The notes under the pieces were generated by a model. That model saw nothing but the letters and a program-made list of their open reading frames with translations. It had not been told where the DNA came from and made no database searches. This document shows positions 58,074-64,000 of a stretch of 64,000 bases of DNA, in pieces. The DNA comes from Corallococcus soli. GTDB lineage: Bacteria > Myxococcota > Myxococcia > Myxococcales > Myxococcaceae. The stretch is taken from contig NZ_JAAIYO010000001.1 in assembly GCF_014930455.1 (NCBI RefSeq), positions 62,001 through 126,000 of the forward strand, given 5' to 3'. The first letter of the stretch is position 1, and each line of letters starts with the position of its first letter. The position numbers and the translations under genes are program-made.

Positions 58074-59227
58074 GCGCTCACCAGCGCCTGCTGCGCGCGG
58101 CCCCACGGGAAGTCGCGCTCCACGCGGGCGCGGGCGCGGGCGCTGAGCGCTGGGCCCAGGGTGGGGGTGGCGAGCAGCGTCTTCACCGCCTCCGCGATGG
58201 CCTTGGGCGAGCCCGGGCGGATGCGGAAGACCTCCGTGTCCTCCGCGAGGGCGCGCACCACGGGCAGGTCGCTGGCGATGACGGGCGTGCCGGTGGCCAT
58301 GGCTTCGAGCAGCTTCAGCGGGCAGCAGCCCTGCACGCAGTTGCGGTCGTTCACCGGCAGGGGGACGAGCACGGCGTCACAGGCGTGGTGGAGCCGGGCG
58401 AGGTCCTCCTGCGGCAGCGGTTCGAGCAGCTCCACCGCGCCCTGCAGGAGCAGGTCGCCGCACCGGTCCAGGAGCGCGCGGCGCGCGTGCTTGCGCAGCG
58501 GGCCCACCAGCGTGAGGACGACGGGCAGGTCGCGCAGGAGCAGGCGGCAGGCGTCCAGCGCGTGGTGCACGCCCTGCCACGCCGTCATGGTGCCGCTGTA
58601 GAGCAGGCGCACGGGACGGCCGGGTTCGGGGGCGCGTGGCGGGGCGTAATGGAACACGTCCAGGTCCACGCCATTGGGGATGACGCGCAGGCGCGCGGGA
58701 TCCGCGCCGCGCGACAGCAGGTGCTCCGCGGTGACGGCGCTGGGGGTGACGAGCAGGTCCGCGGCCTGGAGGCAGGCGGCCTCCTGCGCGAGCAGCTTGC
58801 CCATGAGCTCCGCGTCGTCCGCGACGTCCGGGTGGTGGTACTTGAGCTCGATGGAGGGCAGGCCGTTGACCTCGTACACGAGGGCATCCGTGAGGGACGC
58901 CTTGCGCCGGGCGATGGGGTAGCCCTCGAAGATGGAGCGCACGTGCACGACCTTCGCGCGCGGCCGGCCCTGCCACCACGCGCCCAGGTGCGCGCGGAAC
59001 GTGAGCGCCTGGGCGACCAGGTCTTTTCCGCGAGCGTCCAGCGGGTGGTACGTGACGTTTGGGCCCAGGGCCGGAGCGGGGGCACCAGGGGCTTCACCAA
59101 TGGCCACGAGGTCCAGCGGGCCGAACGCGGCGCCCAGCGCCTCCACGAAGGCGCGGATGTGCACGGCCGCGCCCTTGGGGGCGGGGAAGCGGTCGAAGGA
59201 CGCGTAGACGATTCCGGAGGAGGACAC
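58004..59227 (-). CDS. GT4-family glycosyltransferase
   Basis: 407 residues. G-I-V-Y-A-S-F-D-R-F-P-A-P-K-G-A-A-V-H-I begins the N-terminal domain; V-I-P-N-G-V-D-L-D near 182 and P-L-K-L-L-E-A-M-A-T-G-T-P-V near 300 belong to the C-terminal GT4 domain. The segment C-V-Q-G-C-C-P-L-K-L-L-E replaces the usual E-G-F-P-x3-x-E: the first catalytic Glu of E-x7-E is not in its expected place. The GTG start at 59227 has no good ribosome site, so the start is provisional. Its 3' end runs 70 bases into the convergent glycosyltransferase gene. Confidence 0.85.
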   Translation of the reverse strand: MSSSGIVYASFDRFPAPKGAAVHIRAFVEALGAAFGPLDLVAIGEAPGAPAPALGPNVTYHPLDARGKDLVAQALTFRAHLGAWWQGRPRAKVVHVRSIFEGYPIARRKASLTDALVYEVNGLPSIELKYHHPDVADDAELMGKLLAQEAACLQAADLLVTPSAVTAEHLLSRGADPARLRVIPNGVDLDVFHYAPPRAPEPGRPVRLLYSGTMTAWQGVHHALDACRLLLRDLPVVLTLVGPLRKHARRALLDRCGDLLLQGAVELLEPLPQEDLARLHHACDAVLVPLPVNDRNCVQGCCPLKLLEAMATGTPVIASDLPVVRALAEDTEVFRIRPGSPKAIAEAVKTLLATPTLGPALSARARARVERDFPWGRAQQALVSAYADDLGIARASTRSSTAASASA

Positions 59228-59314
59228 GGGAGGAGGTGCTACCGCGATGGGGGCGCGACGGCAAACGGGGCAGGTGCTGCCCTCGCGAGGAGGTGGCGCG
59301 ATATAGGGCGGGCC

Positions 59315-60739
59315 ATGCGACCGTTCCTGTCGTTCATCCTGGTGCTGTGCGCGCTCGTCCTGTCCCCTCCTGCTTCCGCGCAACCCGTGCAGGTCGTCGT
59401 CACCGGGGCGCCCATCGCGCCGCTTCCGGACGGGCCGGGGACGGGGCTCTGCTCGGTGTCGAGCCGCTCGCAGAGTCCCGCGTCCGACTTCCCGCAGAGC
59501 ACGACGAACTACGTCGGGGGCATCAACGCCTTCCTGGAAACGAACCGGACCCGGTGGATCACCTCCGTGCTCCGCGCGGACGCGGACCTGTCGAACAACC
59601 TCGACGATGGGCGGACGCTGGGCCAGGGCGACTTCACCGGAGGCTGTGGCGCTGGAGGTTGTGACTTCGCGTACAGCGACGCGTCCATCGCCTTCGCCAC
59701 CCGCCTGCGCGGCTTCATCGCCATCACGCAGGCGCAGGTGGGCAAGTCCCTGCACTTCGGTTTCTATGCCGACGACTCCGTCAGCCTGACGCTCTACGAC
59801 CGCGCCGCCGGGGCGTACCCGGTGGTGGTGCATCCGCCGAGGCTGGGGATCCCCACCTGGCGCCTGACGAACACGGTCGTCTTCCAGCAGGCCGGCCTGT
59901 ATGGCGTGGAGGTGCTCCACACGCAGGTCGCTGAGCATGCGGCGCTGGAGTTGTCGTTGTTCGAAGGCACCTTCACGGACTTCGCGCGGCCCGCGAACCA
60001 GCTTCCTTTCGTCAACCTGCGGACCGAAGGGTTCGCGCTCATCGCGCCCGAGCAGTTCCACCAGGCGGAGTCGGGCGGGGCCTCCTTCTCGAACGTCGAC
60101 CAGTGCGCCCAGTGCAGTCGACAGGAGGCGAACACGGCCGGGAATGGCGGCTGTGGGACGGGTTACCGCTGCAATGCCGCCGCGCTGTGTGCTCCCTGTG
60201 ATTCGGCGGCGTCCTGCGGAGCGTCCTGCTCACCGTGCGGGGCGAGCACGCCGTTCTGCTCTGACGCGTTCGAGGACTTCCGATGCGTGCAGTGCCGTAC
60301 GGCCGACGACTGCCCGTCCCCGGACGCGTGCCACACCACGGGCTGCTCGGGGAGCGCGACCTGCTCCTCCTCTCCGGTCCCGGACGGAACGGAGTGTCCG
60401 GGAGGAACCTGCCAGGACGGTACGTGCGAGTCTTTCGACGCGGGGACTCCGGATGCGGGAGACGCGGGCATGGACGGAGGTGGCTCGGAGCCCGGTGAGG
60501 ATGCGGGCAGCCTGGATGGCTCGGTGTCGGAGCCTGACGGTGGCGCGACAGGGTCTTCGGATGCCGGTGCGGCGGTGGACGCGGGCTCCCGTGATGCCGG
60601 CTCGTCGTGGGAGGATGAAGGGGCGGACATCTCATCCTGTGGTTGTGGAAGTGGCGCGTCGGGTCTGGCCCCCATGGCCCTGCTGGGACTGGCGCTCTTC
60701 GCGCGACGGAGCCGGAGACACTCAGCGCGGCATCACTGA
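59315..60739 (+). CDS. TraA-family outer-membrane-exchange-like surface protein
   Basis: 474 residues. Signal peptide to about residue 22 (L-S-P-P-A-S-A-Q). The N-terminal domain (about 25-225) has the PA14-like F-Y-A-D-D-S-V-S-L-T-L-Y (150-161). A Cys-rich stalk spans 264-371 (at least 20 Cys, spaced as in EGF-like repeats). A Asp/Gly/Ser linker leads to a MYXO-CTERM signal (C-G-C-G at 442-445, hydrophobic L-A-P-M-A-L-L-G-L-A, then R-R-S-R-R). This order matches TraA, the kin-recognition receptor of outer-membrane exchange, but is shorter than the M. xanthus protein (about 690). No TraB (OmpA-domain partner) is adjacent. Confidence 0.8.
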   Translation: MRPFLSFILVLCALVLSPPASAQPVQVVVTGAPIAPLPDGPGTGLCSVSSRSQSPASDFPQSTTNYVGGINAFLETNRTRWITSVLRADADLSNNLDDGRTLGQGDFTGGCGAGGCDFAYSDASIAFATRLRGFIAITQAQVGKSLHFGFYADDSVSLTLYDRAAGAYPVVVHPPRLGIPTWRLTNTVVFQQAGLYGVEVLHTQVAEHAALELSLFEGTFTDFARPANQLPFVNLRTEGFALIAPEQFHQAESGGASFSNVDQCAQCSRQEANTAGNGGCGTGYRCNAAALCAPCDSAASCGASCSPCGASTPFCSDAFEDFRCVQCRTADDCPSPDACHTTGCSGSATCSSSPVPDGTECPGGTCQDGTCESFDAGTPDAGDAGMDGGGSEPGEDAGSLDGSVSEPDGGATGSSDAGAAVDAGSRDAGSSWEDEGADISSCGCGSGASGLAPMALLGLALFARRSRRHSARHH

Positions 60740-60755
60740 AGCGCGGTGAGGCGGT

Positions 60756-60779
60756 GCAGCCCGCCTGTCGTGGGGCTGC
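60756..60779. terminator. Hairpin between convergent genes
   Basis: GCAGCCC (60756-60762), 10-base loop, GGGCTGC (60773-60779): a 7-bp stem between the TraA-family gene and the immunity gene. It could act on both strands. Confidence 0.45.
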
Positions 60780-60787
60780 CGCTGGGG

Positions 60788-61258
60788 TCAGGCTTCTTCG
60801 TCTGGGAGCAGCGTGCGCAGGAGTTCGTCGTCGGGGCCGAGGGGGCGCCAACCGGGGGGCGGTGGATGGGAAAGGAGCGCATCGCCGGCCTGGCTTACGC
60901 GCTCCTTATGGGTTTCTGGGGTGTAGGAGCCCCATCGGGCGAGCGCCATCGCCACCTCGAAACGATTTTTGTCGTCAACGACTGTCGGCCAGCCGTTGGA
61001 GAAGTCTTCCGCCAACTCGCGCACGAACATATCTCGCACCAAGCGCGTGACCTGACGTCGTTGCTCTGCTTCTCCGAGCAAGCCGCTGAATACCTGCACT
61101 GCGGCAACATCGTCCTTCCCCAACTCATCGGCCAGGACATAGAGCGGGACCGCAGGATGGGCATCGGCGAAAGCGGTGAGCGAGTCGTAACCACGCTCAC
61201 GGACCCTCTCGTACAAGCGGGCCCGCACGTTGCCCTCCCAAGGGTGTCTGGCAGTCAC
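60788..61258 (-). CDS. Putative SitI5-like immunity protein
   Basis: 156 residues, cytoplasmic, helical (A-R-L-Y-E-R-V-R-E-R-G-Y-D-S-L, then V-P-L-Y-V-L-A-D-E-L-G). The motif G-x-D-x-V-A-A-V-Q and the end L-R-T-L-L-P-D-E-E are without a database match I can claim. Its GTG start overlaps the toxin stop by 4 bases, so it is the toxin's translational partner and almost surely the cognate immunity gene. It converges with the TraA-family gene. Confidence 0.65.
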   Translation of the reverse strand: MTARHPWEGNVRARLYERVRERGYDSLTAFADAHPAVPLYVLADELGKDDVAAVQVFSGLLGEAEQRRQVTRLVRDMFVRELAEDFSNGWPTVVDDKNRFEVAMALARWGSYTPETHKERVSQAGDALLSHPPPPGWRPLGPDDELLRTLLPDEEA

Positions 61259-62742
61259 TGGCCCCTCCGGGAGGTGAAGTTCATCGGAATCTTATAGTCC
61301 CGCATCCTCCTTGCGACGACCTTCAGGATCTCGTTTCGGGTCAACATCCGACCTGCCTTGAGCTCTGCGTCGCGAAGATCCCCCATGATCATCTGGTTCC
61401 ACTCTCCGGGCCAGGAACGCCCTTGGCGCCAGTTCCCGCCGCCGTGAATGGCCTCATGGTGCGCCTGCTCCATCCTGACGCAGAACTGGTCGATATCCAT
61501 GGCGCCCTTGAACCCGCGCTTCTCGAACCACTCACGGTGCTCCTGGGGCAGGACGTGGTGCTTCGGCGCGTCGGACATGCCGGCTCCGGCCCTTCCGGAT
61601 TCGTGCATGGCGCGAACCTCGGGACTGTCGCCCAGCGCGTCGCGCACCCCCTGGGGCAGGTCCCGGTTCGACTGCGCCATCAGCACCTGACCGGCGTGGA
61701 TGCGAATGGCGGAGCTGACGGCGGGAGCGGAGATGACGCCCGCCTGCACGAGCCTGCGCATCATCTCCACCCATTCGGCGGAGACGACCAGGCGTGAGCC
61801 CGTCATCACTCCGCCCGAACCCATCATGAGGCCCACCCCCAGCGTGGCGGGCGCCGCGGGCGGAAGCCGTGGCAGCGACACCCTCAGCGTCGAAACCAGC
61901 GTGAGCATCTCCATGAACTGCGCCACCGCGATGACCTTGCCGGCGCGCTCCGTCGCCATGCGCGCCCCCTCCCGGATGGAATGGAACTCGCGGGTGAGCT
62001 GCGCCATCACGCCGGGAAGTGCGCGTGCGGTGGCTTCGACCTGCCCAGGCTCCATCGATGCGAGCGCCGCCATGGAGGGCTCGATCAACTTCTGCACGCG
62101 GTCCATGTCCACGAACAGCTGCTCCGGGCTGTAGACGGGACACTGCCCGCGCACGACGTCCGCGAGGTGGAGGAAGTCGAGCCAGGCCGCGAGCAACATG
62201 GCGCCCGACATGGCGGCCTGGAGACGTGGGCCCGTCATCCGGAGCAGGGCTCCCTCCAGCTCCGCGTCCTCGACCGACCCGGAGGTATTCGCGAGCAGGG
62301 TGGCGCTGCCCAGCGCACCCTGGAGCCAGGGCAACTGGTTGGAGCCGTAGGCGATGTAGCGGGTGAAGACATCGTGTGACTGGTACGCCGCGAGCTTGGG
62401 AATCGAGCGGGAGAAAGTGCCCGTGGACGCCTTCACTTCGGCGATGGCATCAAGGACCGCCTGCCGTGTCGGTTCCGCGTCCGGAGCGTCCCTGGGGGAC
62501 TGGCGGCGTGACGGATGCTCCGTGAGTGAGACGGAGGATGCGCGGGAAGAGGAAGGCCATGTGGCCCCTGTCTGGTGCAAGGTGGTCCCTCGCTCAGGCA
62601 CGGAGGTGCAGCCCGCGACCCACAGCGCAAGGCCCAAAAGGAAGACATTGGAGCGGAGACGTTGTTCCAGGGGTTCCCGGCAGTGATGCGCAGCGCTTCT
62701 GCTCTGCCATCGCCATCCCGCCCCACTTTCCTGCATCCGCAT
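61255..62742 (-). CDS. SitA5-like polymorphic toxin lipoprotein (DUF2380)
   Basis: 495 residues. The signal is long; its lipobox V-A-G-C has Cys at 45. The carrier region (about 50-390) is helical with a glycine-rich membrane-like stretch (L-G-V-G-L-M-M-G-S-G-G-V near 300). The toxin tip (395-495) has H-H-V-L-P-Q-E-H (395-402), D-I-D-Q-F near 417, and H-H-E-A-I-H-G-G-G-N-W (428-438), the His cluster of DUF2380, a metal-dependent nuclease-like domain. DUF2380 lipoproteins are the SitA5 group of outer-membrane-exchange toxins. The start (62742) has GGGAG five bases upstream. The toxin and immunity genes overlap. Confidence 0.8.
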   Translation of the reverse strand: MRMQESGAGWRWQSRSAAHHCREPLEQRLRSNVFLLGLALWVAGCTSVPERGTTLHQTGATWPSSSRASSVSLTEHPSRRQSPRDAPDAEPTRQAVLDAIAEVKASTGTFSRSIPKLAAYQSHDVFTRYIAYGSNQLPWLQGALGSATLLANTSGSVEDAELEGALLRMTGPRLQAAMSGAMLLAAWLDFLHLADVVRGQCPVYSPEQLFVDMDRVQKLIEPSMAALASMEPGQVEATARALPGVMAQLTREFHSIREGARMATERAGKVIAVAQFMEMLTLVSTLRVSLPRLPPAAPATLGVGLMMGSGGVMTGSRLVVSAEWVEMMRRLVQAGVISAPAVSSAIRIHAGQVLMAQSNRDLPQGVRDALGDSPEVRAMHESGRAGAGMSDAPKHHVLPQEHREWFEKRGFKGAMDIDQFCVRMEQAHHEAIHGGGNWRQGRSWPGEWNQMIMGDLRDAELKAGRMLTRNEILKVVARRMRDYKIPMNFTSRRGQ

Positions 62743-62834
62743 GTGCGCTCCCGAGAATGCCCACGACAGCGGCATCAAAGGGCGCACGTCTGACGTTCAG
62801 CGCCCATCGCACGCGTCCAACGAGTTCGTGCAAG

Positions 62835-63653
62835 ATGGCGCGCATGTTCATGAGCACCGTGGTGATGGTGGCGCTGGTCGCGGCGCCCGCTGCTGCTCCG
62901 ACTTCAAAGTCGGCCCCAGCAGAATCGCGGACATGGAAGGTGACCGGCACGGACGTGACGTTCGTGCAGTCCCCGAAGGACCTGCGCGCCCTGCGTGGCG
63001 ACAAGGAAGTCTTCGGCCTCCAGTCGCGCAAGGCGGCCATCCTCGCCGACTTCGGGGCGGGGCCGGGCATGTCGGATGGGGACTACGTCTCCGAGTCCGT
63101 GAACGTGCTGTCCGTGGTCGGGCCGTGGGTGAGCTACGAGCGGTCAGGTTCGGGCTACACCGGCGGCGCGCATCCGTATGCGTCCACGAGCTACGTCACC
63201 CAGGACGTGACGAAGGACGCCTTCTCGCTGCTCGACGTGTTCGCTGAGAAGGATGTCCTCCAGGCCCTCAAGGCGGATGGCTTCGTGCGCAAGCACATCC
63301 ACGACAAGGAGGCCTTCACCCAGGCCACGACGGTGGAGGCGATGCTGCAAAGCCTGGAGGCTGGCGAAGACTGCGTGGGCTTTGACCTGGGGCTCGACTC
63401 GGTGAAGGGCTCGGTCGCGTTCCATCACCTCGAAGGTGACAAGGTCGCCGTGCGCATCGCGTTCGGCTACGCCCATGAGGCGTGTCGCGGCAACAAGTTC
63501 GTCGTGGGCGTCCTGCTGCCCATTCCCAAGGCCCTGCGGCCCGCGTTCGACCGCGCGGCCAGACGCGAAGAGGGCTTCCTCATGAAGGACGCGAAGGCGG
63601 TGAAGGCGCCATCCGTGAGCTTCACCTGGGAGCCACCCAAGGACGCGAAGTAG
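62835..63653 (+). CDS. Secreted DUF3298-like protein
   Basis: 272 residues. A signal peptide to about residue 22 (M-S-T-V-V-M-V-A-L-V-A-A-P-A-A-A-P). The mature domain contains Y-T-G-G-A-H-P-Y-A-S-T-S-Y near 112-124 and L-L-D-V-F near 137-141, the G-G-A-H-P pattern of the DUF3298/RsiV-like group, which bind lysozyme or act in anti-sigma regulation. Two Cys (D-C-V, A-C-R) may form a disulfide. Three in-frame ATGs lie within 15 bases (62835, 62844, 62850); the start is uncertain. It is divergent from the toxin gene. Confidence 0.65.
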   Translation: MARMFMSTVVMVALVAAPAAAPTSKSAPAESRTWKVTGTDVTFVQSPKDLRALRGDKEVFGLQSRKAAILADFGAGPGMSDGDYVSESVNVLSVVGPWVSYERSGSGYTGGAHPYASTSYVTQDVTKDAFSLLDVFAEKDVLQALKADGFVRKHIHDKEAFTQATTVEAMLQSLEAGEDCVGFDLGLDSVKGSVAFHHLEGDKVAVRIAFGYAHEACRGNKFVVGVLLPIPKALRPAFDRAARREEGFLMKDAKAVKAPSVSFTWEPPKDAK

Positions 63654-63684
63654 CCCTGGGTGACTCGGTGAAGGCCGCGCGTCC

Positions 63685-64000
63685 TCAGGCCGGCCGTTCG
63701 GTGTGACCGTCCGCGTGGCGGGCGAAGCGCCCCTCCTCGCGTCCGTGCACCGGGTCGGGGTTCGGCCACGGCCAGCCGCCGAAGCCGGTGCGCTGGTAGT
63801 CGGCGAAGGCCTGCTGGATCTCCTGCCGCGTGTTCATCACGAACGGCCCGTACTGGACGACCGGCTCGCCAATGGGACGCCCCTGGAGCATCAGCAGCTC
63901 CGTCTCGTCCGCGCCGTTCTCCAGCGCCACGTCCAGGTCGGCGCGCAGCTCGATGGCTCGCGACGGCGGGATGTCGCGGCCCCCCACGCGCAGCGCGGAG
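63685..64000 (-). CDS. Pirin-family protein, C-terminal part (runs off right edge)
   Basis: The last 104 codons are in the window. The end of the C-terminal cupin is readable: L-M-L-Q-G-R-P-I-G-E-P-V-V-Q-Y-G-P-F-V-M-N, then I-Q-Q-A-F-A-D-Y-Q and F-G-G-W-P-W, a classic pirin ending. Pirins are iron-binding cupins with quercetinase or redox-sensor roles. The metal-binding N-terminal cupin is outside the window. Confidence 0.88.
   Translation of the reverse strand, partial: SALRVGGRDIPPSRAIELRADLDVALENGADETELLMLQGRPIGEPVVQYGPFVMNTRQEIQQAFADYQRTGFGGWPWPNPDPVHGREEGRFARHADGHTERPA

Noticed and set aside
59315-60739. Calling the gene traA outright
   Set aside because: Length is 474 rather than about 690 residues and no traB follows. 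It is described only as TraA family.

Overview
The window looks like a chromosomal segment of a myxobacterium (Myxococcota, Corallococcus/Myxococcus type). Base composition is strongly G+C-rich with G/C third positions. Many genes encode secreted lipoproteins with Asp-Ala-Gly linkers. One protein ends in a MYXO-CTERM sorting signal and resembles the outer-membrane-exchange receptor TraA, and two loci encode Sit-like or related polymorphic toxin lipoproteins. No tRNA, rRNA, CRISPR array or intact insertion sequence is visible. All family assignments come from reading translated sequence by eye, without database searches.

Layout. 0-15.5 kb: housekeeping and envelope genes: a partial AAA ATPase, an orphan sugar-type ABC ATPase, a kelch-like lipoprotein, an M24 peptidase, a di-haem cytochrome c peroxidase, a subtilisin-like protease, a transmembrane Ser/Thr kinase, an RDD protein, a ferredoxin-type reductase, a hemerythrin and a SIMPL protein. 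15.5-19.9 kb: a toxin locus with an outer-membrane barrel candidate, a lipoprotein carrying a Tox-REase-5 nuclease domain and an Imm52-like immunity protein, preceded by decayed coding sequence. 19.9-34 kb: secreted proteases (S1, M57, HExxH, M64), lamin-tail and Ig-like lipoproteins, a secreted nuclease and a PEGA protein. 34.3-36.4 kb: an SDR and a diacylglycerol-kinase-like protein.

36.4-42 kb: a NrtR-type Nudix regulator followed by an operon of PP2C phosphatase, kinase-like zinc-ribbon protein, nicotinamidase-like hydrolase and VWA protein. The operon has a good promoter (TTGACT-17 bp-TATGTT) whose spacer holds a palindrome, GTGTCATATGGACAC. A near-identical palindrome lies upstream of the regulator. 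This predicts an NAD-metabolite-responsive phosphorylation switch.

42-45.5 kb: a less G+C-rich toxin island with a ketosynthase-like protein lacking the active-site cysteine, an AHH nuclease toxin, and Imm11- and Imm49-type immunity genes. 45.5-56.8 kb: nine tightly packed or overlapping minus-strand genes with a MATE exporter upstream. They encode myo-inositol-1-phosphate synthase, an HD protein, a methyltransferase, a Gfo/Idh/MocA dehydrogenase, a rubredoxin-knuckle MBL-fold protein, a YcaO enzyme, a TIM-barrel isomerase, a GT4 glycosyltransferase and a PIG-L deacetylase. The set reads as a biosynthetic pathway for an inositol-derived, glycosylated and deacetylated small molecule that I do not recognise. 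It is the strongest candidate for an undescribed system here.

56.9-64 kb: two convergent glycosyltransferases overlapping at their ends, the TraA-family surface protein, a convergent SitA5-like toxin/immunity pair, a DUF3298-like secreted protein and a partial pirin.
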